Shown: piece after piece, positions 53,876 to 60,820 of the stretch
How the letters are laid out: the number at the start of each line of letters is the position of its first letter
Position numbering within the stretch: the stretch's first letter is position 1
Origin: JBEBVQ01 sp964527735
Lineage (GTDB): Bacteria > Bacteroidota > Bacteroidia > Chitinophagales > Chitinophagaceae
Length of the DNA: 64,000 bases
Direction: 5' to 3'
Assembly (NCBI GenBank): GCA_964527735.1
Contig: CAZGPG010000004.1
Span: 124,001 to 188,000, forward strand
Position numbers and translations under genes: made by a program
Notes under the pieces: generated by a model
Database searches by the model: none
Seen by the model: the letters and a program-made list of their open reading frames with translations, nothing else
What the model was told of the DNA's origin: nothing

Positions 53876-54597
53876 TCAGAGCAGTGATCGCAGACGATGA
53901 AGCTGCAGCCGTAGCATATATAAAAACGCTGGTAAAAGACCTGACAAAAGACGTGGAAATTGTGGGGACAGCTTCCAACGGTTATGAAGCCCTGCAGTTG
54001 ATTACAGAACAAAAGCCGGATCTTGTTTTTCTTGATATTGATATGCCAGGCATGAGCGGTATGGAAATCCTTAAAAAAATGCCGCAACGCGACTTTGAGG
54101 TCATCTTTACAACCGGTTACTCCAAATATGCCCTGCAGGCTATTAAAATGCAGGCTGCAGATTACCTGCTCAAATCCATCGATCCGGGAGAATTTGTACT
54201 GGCGGTGTCGCGCGTGCGCGAAAAACTGCTCAATAAGCAACAGCTAAAGGGCCTCAAACCCAGCATATCTTTTGTGCAATTCCCAACCAAAAAAGGATTT
54301 ATTTACCTGGAAAAGGACAATATAGAATATGCCAGCGGACTGGGCAGCTATTCTCATATCAATCTCGTAAATAAAGAACAGGTCGTAGTAATAAAAAGCG
54401 TCGGTCGTCTGAAGGATAAGCTGCCGGAAGAAAGATTTTTCCGGTGCCATAATTCACATATTATCAATCTGGATTACGTCTCCGAGTTTGTCCGGCAGGA
54501 TGTTTATTATGTCATCATGAAAAGCAACGCGCAGGTAGAAGTATCCCGCCGTCTAAAAGATGAACTGCTCCGGGAATTATCATTACGTTCTCATTAG
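53872..54597 (+). CDS. LytTR-family response regulator (cassette B)
   Basis: The 241-residue regulator has a receiver domain (D8/D9, phospho-acceptor D55 in LVFLDIDMPGMSG) and a C-terminal LytTR DNA-binding domain (about 140-238; RFFRCHNSHIINLDYV, VEVSRRLKDEL). It is coupled to the kinase by a 4-bp overlap, the standard LytS/LytTR pairing. LytTR proteins bind two short direct repeats; none was confidently recognised in the divergent region. The cargo operon next door is the obvious candidate target. Confidence 0.92.
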   Translation: MIRAVIADDEAAAVAYIKTLVKDLTKDVEIVGTASNGYEALQLITEQKPDLVFLDIDMPGMSGMEILKKMPQRDFEVIFTTGYSKYALQAIKMQAADYLLKSIDPGEFVLAVSRVREKLLNKQQLKGLKPSISFVQFPTKKGFIYLEKDNIEYASGLGSYSHINLVNKEQVVVIKSVGRLKDKLPEERFFRCHNSHIINLDYVSEFVRQDVYYVIMKSNAQVEVSRRLKDELLRELSLRSH

Positions 54598-54667
54598 TAA
54601 ATTGCAGCAAAAAAATATATCTGTCATATATTTACCGTTGCATACAAACCGGCACGAGTATTACTTT

Positions 54668-55324
54668 ATGACATTAACAGATAAAAATATCCGGATTGTT
54701 ATCGCCGACGATCATCACATCATGCTGGACGGGCTGGCAGCATTGCTCCGTGCGCAGGATGATATAGAGGTAGCAGGTACTTATAATGAAGGGCAGCATT
54801 TGCTGGACGAGCTGGCGGATAAACAGCCGGACATTGCCCTGGTGGATGTCAGCATGCCGCAGATCAGCGGGCCGGAGCTTACGGCCCTTATCCGGAAATC
54901 GCACCCCTCCATTGCTGTAATTACGCTCTCTATGCACGACGACACTACGTACATACGGGCCATGCTCGAAGCAGGGGCAACAGGCTATGTGCTCAAAACA
55001 GCCAACAACCGGCAACTGCTTGATGCCATCCGGGCCGTGTACGATGGCAAACCATATTTCTCTCCCGAAATTTCCGGGAAGATCACCTCATTGCTCCGGG
55101 ACCAACAGGAAGGCGCCCATGCGCAAAAAGCGCCACGCCTTACAGACCGCGAAATAGAAATACTCCGCCTCATAGCATCAGAGTACAACAATGGCCAGAT
55201 CGCTTCCAGGCTGTTTATCAGTGAACGCACTGTAGAAACACACCGGAAGAATATGATGCGGAAAACCAATAATAAAACGATCGTCGGCCTTGTCAAGTAT
55301 GCGATGGAACACCACCTCATATAA
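54668..55324 (+). CDS. LuxR/NarL-type response regulator
   Basis: The 218-residue regulator has D14/D15, phospho-acceptor D60 (IALVDVSMPQISG), K110 and a LuxR helix-turn-helix (about 150-210; RLTDREIEILRLIASEYNNG, SERTVETHRKNMM). It lies 70 bp after the LytTR gene. No kinase of the matching HisKA_3 class is adjacent; the nearest in the window is the TPR kinase at 40991-42772. The frame extends upstream to 54560, overlapping the LytTR gene, but the ATG at 54668 gives the normal receiver start. Confidence 0.9.
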   Translation: MTLTDKNIRIVIADDHHIMLDGLAALLRAQDDIEVAGTYNEGQHLLDELADKQPDIALVDVSMPQISGPELTALIRKSHPSIAVITLSMHDDTTYIRAMLEAGATGYVLKTANNRQLLDAIRAVYDGKPYFSPEISGKITSLLRDQQEGAHAQKAPRLTDREIEILRLIASEYNNGQIASRLFISERTVETHRKNMMRKTNNKTIVGLVKYAMEHHLI

Positions 55325-55414
55325 ATAAATACAGGTGCATATACGCCGTTTCCCCGTATAAATACGCTTTATAAATACCACATTCTGGGTATTTCGTATT
55401 CCCGTTTGGCCATT

Positions 55415-55422
55415 TATCTTTG
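55415..55422 (+). promoter_or_regulatory. -7 promoter element TATCTTTG
   Basis: TATCTTTG matches TAnnTTTG and lies 84 nt upstream of the lipoprotein ATG at 55507. No -33 TTG at the ideal distance. It shows that the open frame starting at 55420 is leader, not coding. Confidence 0.45.
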
Positions 55423-55506
55423 CGTCATATAGCGCATGTCGGTTATGCAACTACTATTGGAGCATTACATAGATCAGCGCAATTGATAACTCCAAACCAA
55501 CAATTT

Positions 55507-56316
55507 ATGAAAAAACAAATCCTCTTTTTAAGCGCCGTTGCATTACTTGCATTCAATACATCCTGCAATAAGGAGGATGTGCTTCCCGACACGAATGTGA
55601 CTCCGACAAATCCTAATCCGACAAATCCCACAGACCCGACAGATCCCGGCGCCGGCCCTACACCGGTCAGCCCGACTATCAGCGGTGTGTCCGGCACATT
55701 AGTGAGCATCATCATGAAATATACGATCAACCACCCCCAGATGCCCATGCCAATGGTTACGGAATCAGACATCGCAGTAGCCGCTTTCCCGGCTTCGAAC
55801 GGTTCTGACCTGTTACCGGCCGGTAATGTTTCCGTAAACGGGCATGCGCTTGAAAAAGCCGACAACAATGCTTATTATGTTTCTGCTACAGCAGGGCTGA
55901 CGCCTGCTACCCTGGAGTTCTCCAACGGTTCATCCGACTGGAGTATAGGTGGCGCAGGCAGTATTGCTGCATTTACATACAGCCACAATGTAAACTTCCC
56001 AACCTTTGACGGCGAGCTGCCTTCATCAATTACAAAATCCAACGGGCTTACTATTAGCCTGGGCGGGAATGTATACAATTCAGACTCTGTATACCTGGTA
56101 ATTGCAGCAGGCAATGAATACATCCAGACTGCCGTGGGCGGAAATGCATCCAGCATTTCATTCACTGCCGCAGAGCTGCAGAACCTGCCTGTAGTATCCG
56201 ACAATACGGCATTCCTGCAGGTCGTTCCGTTCCGCATTACACTGGAAACTATCAGCGGTAATCAATATGCCTTTATAAAACAACAAGCTGTTGTTACCTC
56301 TGTGAATATCCAGTAA
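55507..56316 (+). CDS. hypothetical lipoprotein with Pro/Thr-rich linker
   Basis: The 269-residue product has a lipoprotein signal (FNTSC, Cys20), a linker of repeated Asn-Pro-Thr/Asp-Pro units (about 30-55), and a beta-rich domain of about 210 residues with no recognised family. The linker suggests a surface-exposed domain held off the membrane. ATG 55507 was chosen over an upstream frame because it starts the signal peptide. It is followed by a terminator at 56380-56414. No operon partner. Confidence 0.7.
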   Translation: MKKQILFLSAVALLAFNTSCNKEDVLPDTNVTPTNPNPTNPTDPTDPGAGPTPVSPTISGVSGTLVSIIMKYTINHPQMPMPMVTESDIAVAAFPASNGSDLLPAGNVSVNGHALEKADNNAYYVSATAGLTPATLEFSNGSSDWSIGGAGSIAAFTYSHNVNFPTFDGELPSSITKSNGLTISLGGNVYNSDSVYLVIAAGNEYIQTAVGGNASSISFTAAELQNLPVVSDNTAFLQVVPFRITLETISGNQYAFIKQQAVVTSVNIQ

Positions 56317-56379
56317 GACTTTTACCCCCTCCTTTGCTCACCGGTGTTTCTTTATATATATCGTTGAGGATGGATTTAT

Positions 56380-56414
56380 CAGCAGCGGACCATTCCTGGT
56401 CTGCTGTTTTTTTT
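56380..56414 (+). terminator. rho-independent terminator
   Basis: CAGCA-GCG-GACC (56380-56391) pairs with GGTC-TGCTG (56398-56406) around a bulge, followed by eight T residues. It ends the lipoprotein transcript. Confidence 0.7.
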
Positions 56415-56420
56415 ATTTAA

Positions 56421-56480
56421 TGTGACAAATGTGTTGAATGTGGGAAATGTGAAAACACATTCGTCACATTCAACACATCT
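56421..56480. repeat. nested inverted repeat of ATGTG units
   Basis: Outer arms ATGTGTTGAATGTG (56429-56442) and CACATTCAACACAT (56465-56478) are perfectly complementary over 14 bp. Inside, AATGTG-AAAA-CACATT forms a second hairpin. It lies at the 3' end of rnz and could terminate it. Confidence 0.65.
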
Positions 56481-56486
56481 AATACC

Positions 56487-57389
56487 TCACACCTCATAGC
56501 TCACCCCTTCTTCCGCGATCCGTACATTGGGAAAAACCGCAGCGGCCTCTGTCAGGAATGGGGACAGTTCTTTATATTTTGAGGAAAAATGACCCAGCAG
56601 CAATTGTTTAACTTCTGCTTTTGCCGCCAGCAGCGCCGCCTGTCTTGCCGTACTGTGAAACCGTAATGCCGCTTTCGCGGCGTCGGCATCCAGGTACGTG
56701 GCTTCATGATACAGCATGTCCACACCGCTGATATAAGACAGGAACGACTCCGTGAACAACGTATCCGCACAATAGGCATAACGACGCGGCGGCGGGCCGT
56801 CTGTCGTCACCCATTCGTTCCTCACCCGTTCCCCATTTTCCGGCATATAATCCTCACCTTGCTTCAATTGTTCGTAGAATTCCGGGGGAATGCCGTATTG
56901 CCGGCAGGCCTCAGGCAGCAGCTTCCGGCCGCTTGTCTTAAGCGTCACCAGAAAACCATGACAGGCAATGCGGTGCTCCACCGGGAAGCAGGATACCGAA
57001 AAAGAAGCCGTATCCACCAACCGGGCATCCGCTCCCGGGAGCGGATGGAAGTACAAGGGAAATCCGAGCCTCGTGTCCGCTACATCAAGGATTTGCCGGA
57101 GAATGGATTCCAGTGGGGCAGGGCCGAAAACATGCAGCGGCGCAACACGGCCAAGCAGGTTCATACTATTGATCAGCCCCGGCAGACCAAAATAATGATC
57201 GCCATGCAGATGACTGATGAATATATACTCCAGGTTGCGCCATTTCACACCGTAACGCTGCATCTGTACCTGTGCCCCTTCACCGCAATCGAGCATCACA
57301 TCCACCCCGTAAAGTGAGACGATCTGGCAACTGGGGTACCTGCCATAGGCGGGTAATGCTGAATTATTCCCGAGAATTGTGACCTTCAT
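56487..57389 (-). CDS. rnz: ribonuclease Z
   Basis: The 300-residue metallo-beta-lactamase-fold endonuclease removes tRNA 3' trailers. The zinc-binding HxHxDH motif is present in SHLHGDHYFGLPG (H60, H62, D64, H65), with DCGEGAQVQM before it and LLLGHFSSKY near the end. Start 57389 (MKVTILGNNSALP) was preferred to 57401. A STAS-domain gene lies 33 bp upstream on the same strand, and the two probably form an operon. Confidence 0.92.
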   Translation of the reverse strand: MKVTILGNNSALPAYGRYPSCQIVSLYGVDVMLDCGEGAQVQMQRYGVKWRNLEYIFISHLHGDHYFGLPGLINSMNLLGRVAPLHVFGPAPLESILRQILDVADTRLGFPLYFHPLPGADARLVDTASFSVSCFPVEHRIACHGFLVTLKTSGRKLLPEACRQYGIPPEFYEQLKQGEDYMPENGERVRNEWVTTDGPPPRRYAYCADTLFTESFLSYISGVDMLYHEATYLDADAAKAALRFHSTARQAALLAAKAEVKQLLLGHFSSKYKELSPFLTEAAAVFPNVRIAEEGVSYEV

Positions 57390-57422
57390 AATAGGCTGCA
57401 AATAAAATATTTAGGAAATAAA

Positions 57423-57797
57423 TCATTCCTCATTGAAAAGATCCCGTTCGAGTATCTCCATGCTGATGATGTCTACGGCTTCTGCTATAGTTGGTGTAAT
57501 ATTAAGCATTTGCGGTAATGCATGATCATTTATCCGGTCGCTTACCGCACCGGAAATACCGGTAAATACAAGCGATTGCCCATTATTGTAACACTGCTCA
57601 TGCAAATCAGACAAGCCCTGGAATGCCGATGCGTCTGCATCACGGCATTCCGACAGGTCAATAATGAAGTGATGGCTGCCATTTCCGGCCAGTTCCCGGC
57701 ATTTTGCGTTAATAGCCGCTGCCAAATTAGCATCCAGCAGATCGGCAGCAGGTATTATCGTGGTATAAACAGGTTTGGTATCAATTTTGAATTCCAT
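57423..57797 (-). CDS. STAS-domain protein
   Basis: The 124-residue protein is a lone STAS domain, the fold of anti-sigma-factor antagonists. The central motif IIDLSECRDADASAFQGL corresponds to the region where a Ser is phosphorylated in SpoIIAA-type proteins; Ser at about 57 could serve. No kinase or phosphatase partner is nearby, so a partner-switching role is only inferred. It lies directly upstream of rnz on the same strand. Confidence 0.8.
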   Translation of the reverse strand: MEFKIDTKPVYTTIIPAADLLDANLAAAINAKCRELAGNGSHHFIIDLSECRDADASAFQGLSDLHEQCYNNGQSLVFTGISGAVSDRINDHALPQMLNITPTIAEAVDIISMEILERDLFNEE

Positions 57798-58029
57798 AGT
57801 GAGACCGGCTATTGTTCGCGGATATGTTAAGGTACTATTAAACCGCTCTTAAAAGTAATACTACCGGGTCATTTTCCGTAGTAATTTTTAAACTTCAGTA
57901 GCAAAAAAGGGTCTTTATATTAAATAAGGCAATTTGAAGACGAACATATTTTCAGATTAACTCATTTTCAGATTTTCGAATTGCCTCCTTTTATCGTTAA
58001 CTTTATTTTTTAAACAAGAAACAATATAC
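57798..58029. other. 232-bp divergent intergenic region with AT-rich repeat
   Basis: Lies between the STAS gene (minus) and clpC (plus). AGGCAATT (57927-57934) and AATTGCCT (57979-57986) enclose two direct copies of ATTTTCAGATT, related to the AT-rich elements at 771-835 and 10374-10426. A -7-like TAACTTTA lies about 25 nt before the clpC ATG. No CIRCE or other heat-shock operator was recognised. Confidence 0.5.
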
Positions 58030-60576
58030 ATGGATTCTAATTTCTCACCCAAGGTAAAGGAGATCATTTCGTACAGCCGTGAAGAAGCATTACGGCTGGG
58101 TAATGACTTCATCGGTACCGAGCATCTGCTGCTCGGCCTGATCCGCGAAGGGGAAGGTATGGCAATACGCGTGCTGCAAACCATGCAGATAGATATATAT
58201 GGCCTCCGCAAAGAGCTGGAAACAGCCATCAGGGATAAAAACAGCAAGCCGCTGGCCAATATCAACAGCCTGCCGCTTACCAAGCAGGCAGAAAAGGTGA
58301 TACGCATCACCGTGCTGGAAGCAAAGGCCCTGAAAAGCATGACGGTCGAAACAGAGCACCTGATGCTGTCTATCCTGAAAAACAAGGAAAACGTGGCCAC
58401 CCAGATCCTGCATCAGTATGAAGTGGATTATGAACGTTTTAAAAACGAGCTGAGCATTCTGCAGGGCGACCGCCCTGTATCCGATTACGGAAACGATCCC
58501 GGATCGGAAGAGTTTGAAGAAGAAGACGAACGGCGCCAGTTCCAGCAACGCCGGCCGGCCGGTAATACCAAATCAAAAACACCCGTGCTGGACAACTTCG
58601 GACGCGACATCACCAAGATGGCCGAGCAGGGCAACCTGGATCCTATTGTGGGTCGGGAACAGGAGATCGAACGCGTATCGCAGATACTTTCCCGCAGAAA
58701 GAAAAATAACCCGATCCTGATCGGCGAGCCGGGTGTTGGTAAGACCGCCATCGTAGAAGGTCTGGCGCTGCGCATTGTGCAGCGTAAGGTATCCCGTGTC
58801 CTGTTTGACAAACGTGTGATCAGCCTGGATCTTGCCGCACTCGTGGCCGGCACAAAATACCGCGGCCAGTTTGAAGAACGTATGAAGGCGATCATGAACG
58901 AGCTGGAAAAGAACAGGGATGTAATCCTGTTTATTGACGAAATACATACCATTGTCGGCGCCGGCGGCGCCAGCGGCTCGCTGGATGCTTCCAACATCTT
59001 CAAGCCGGCCCTTGCACGTGGCGACCTTCAATGCATCGGCGCGTCTACACTCGATGAGTACCGCATGTACATCGAAAAAGACGGAGCGCTCGACCGTCGC
59101 TTCCAGAAGGTAATGGTGGAGCCACCCAGTGTAGAAGAAACCATTATTATACTGAACAATATCCGTCCGAAGTACGAAGAATTTCATAACGTCACTTACG
59201 ACCAGGAAGCCATCGAGGCCTGTGTGAAGCTCAGCGACCGGTACATGACCGACCGCCTGCTGCCCGACAAAGCCATCGACGTGCTCGACGAAGTTGGCGC
59301 CCGCGTCCATCTGAAGAATATCAATGTGCCAGAAAATATTCTGGAGCTTGAAAAGAAAATAGAGGACATCAAACAGGAAAAAAACAAAGTGGTGAAAAGC
59401 CAGCGTTTCGAAGAAGCCGCTGCGCTGCGGGATAAGGAAAAGCGGCTCGGCGAGGAGCTGGAAAGCGCCAAGATCGCCTGGGAAGAAGAAGCCAAAAACA
59501 AACGCTACCCGATCCATGAAGAGCATATTGCCGAGGTGGTCAGCATGATGACCGGCATCCCGGTAATGCGGATGGTGGAAGCCGAAAGCGCCAAGCTGCG
59601 CCGCATGGGTGAAGACCTGAAAGGCGCCGTGGTAGGCCAGGATGAAGCGATCGGGAAGGTAGTGAAATCCATCCAGCGCAACCGCGTAGGATTGAAAGAC
59701 CCCAGGAAACCCATCGGCTCTTTCATATTCCTCGGGCCTACCGGGGTAGGTAAAACCGAGCTGGCGCGTTCGCTCGCCCGGTATATGTTCGACAGCGAAG
59801 ATGCGCTTGTACGTGTTGATATGAGTGAGTACATGGAAAAATTCTCCCTCAGCCGCCTGATCGGCGCGCCTCCGGGATATGTGGGATATGAAGAAGGCGG
59901 ACAGCTTACTGAAAAAATACGGCGGAAACCCTATTCTGTGGTGCTGCTTGATGAAATAGAAAAAGCGCATCCCGATATATTCAATATCCTGCTGCAGGTA
60001 CTCGATGACGGACAACTGACCGACGGGCTGGGACGGAAAGTGGATTTCAAGAACACGCTGATCATTATGACATCCAATATCGGCGCGCGCCAGTTGAAGG
60101 ATTTCGGAGAAGGTGTGGGCTTTGCCACTTCGGCCAAAGTAGGCAACAGCGAAGAAGCCGCCCGTGGCGTGATCGAACGGGCGCTGAAGCGCACATTCTC
60201 CCCCGAGTTCCTCAACAGGATCGACGATGTGATCATTTTCAATTCGCTGGAACAGCAGCACATCAACCAGATCATTGACATTATCATGAAAGATGTGCTG
60301 AAACGCCTGAATTCATTGGGCTTCTCGCTCACACTTACAGAAACGGCCAAATTGTTTATTGCCGAAAAAGGTTATGATCAGCAGTTTGGCGCACGTCCGC
60401 TGCACCGGGCCATTCAGAAATACCTTGAAGATCCGCTGGCCGAAGAAATTCTCAACCAGCAGATCAAGGAAGGCGATCATGTAACAGCCGATTATAACGA
60501 AGATGAGAAGAAGATTTTCTTCAACATCGATCATTCTGAAAGAAAAGTAGAGGAGCCGACAGCTCCGGAAAGTTAA
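58030..60576 (+). CDS. clpC: Clp protease ATP-binding subunit ClpC
   Basis: The 848-residue Hsp100 unfoldase feeds substrates to ClpP. It has an N-terminal double Clp-N domain (about 1-145; NDFIGTEHLLLGLIREGEG), AAA+ module D1 (Walker A GEPGVGKTA near 232, EMKAI-type pore region), a UVR-type coiled segment (about 425-480; EAAALRDKEKRLGEELESAK) and module D2 (Walker A GPTGVGKTE near 569, GYVGYEEGG pore loop). The UVR segment instead of the long ClpB middle domain identifies ClpC. clpP is not in the window. A hairpin terminator follows at 60585. Confidence 0.95.
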   Translation: MDSNFSPKVKEIISYSREEALRLGNDFIGTEHLLLGLIREGEGMAIRVLQTMQIDIYGLRKELETAIRDKNSKPLANINSLPLTKQAEKVIRITVLEAKALKSMTVETEHLMLSILKNKENVATQILHQYEVDYERFKNELSILQGDRPVSDYGNDPGSEEFEEEDERRQFQQRRPAGNTKSKTPVLDNFGRDITKMAEQGNLDPIVGREQEIERVSQILSRRKKNNPILIGEPGVGKTAIVEGLALRIVQRKVSRVLFDKRVISLDLAALVAGTKYRGQFEERMKAIMNELEKNRDVILFIDEIHTIVGAGGASGSLDASNIFKPALARGDLQCIGASTLDEYRMYIEKDGALDRRFQKVMVEPPSVEETIIILNNIRPKYEEFHNVTYDQEAIEACVKLSDRYMTDRLLPDKAIDVLDEVGARVHLKNINVPENILELEKKIEDIKQEKNKVVKSQRFEEAAALRDKEKRLGEELESAKIAWEEEAKNKRYPIHEEHIAEVVSMMTGIPVMRMVEAESAKLRRMGEDLKGAVVGQDEAIGKVVKSIQRNRVGLKDPRKPIGSFIFLGPTGVGKTELARSLARYMFDSEDALVRVDMSEYMEKFSLSRLIGAPPGYVGYEEGGQLTEKIRRKPYSVVLLDEIEKAHPDIFNILLQVLDDGQLTDGLGRKVDFKNTLIIMTSNIGARQLKDFGEGVGFATSAKVGNSEEAARGVIERALKRTFSPEFLNRIDDVIIFNSLEQQHINQIIDIIMKDVLKRLNSLGFSLTLTETAKLFIAEKGYDQQFGARPLHRAIQKYLEDPLAEEILNQQIKEGDHVTADYNEDEKKIFFNIDHSERKVEEPTAPES

Positions 60577-60584
60577 GCCTACAT

Positions 60585-60616
60585 AGAGACGCGATTGATC
60601 GCGTCTCTTTTTTTTT
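60585..60616 (+). terminator. clpC terminator built on a repeat-family palindrome
   Basis: AGAGACGCGAT (60585-60595) / ATCGCGTCTCT (60598-60608) is a perfect 11-bp stem with a 2-nt loop, followed by an eight-T run. The arms are of the same GAGAC...GTCTC family as 47676-47703. Confidence 0.85.
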
Positions 60617-60682
60617 AGCCCCTAATAAACAGGGGGGAGCGCGGTGTACCACGTTTCTACAACATTCATGCGAACAACGAGG

Positions 60683-60710
60683 GTAGGGGCAAATCATAAT
60701 TCGCCCCTAC
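60683..60710. repeat. GTAGGGGC...GCCCCTAC palindrome
   Basis: GTAGGGGCAAATCATAATTC followed by GCCCCTAC; a nearly full-length member of the dispersed family, between clpC and the AsmA-like gene. Confidence 0.75.
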
Positions 60711-60820
60711 ATTATAAAAACTCTTTGTGTAATATTTCCTTTTACGTAAGTTTGATGTCGCAATCGCTATACCCAAAAGCATTGGCGATCATTAAAATAA
60801 GCACCTAAACTGTTTCCCAA

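Noticed and set aside
58573..60261. 562-codon open frame on the minus strand
   Set aside because: Antisense to clpC in a GC-biased frame; no signal, motif or start context.
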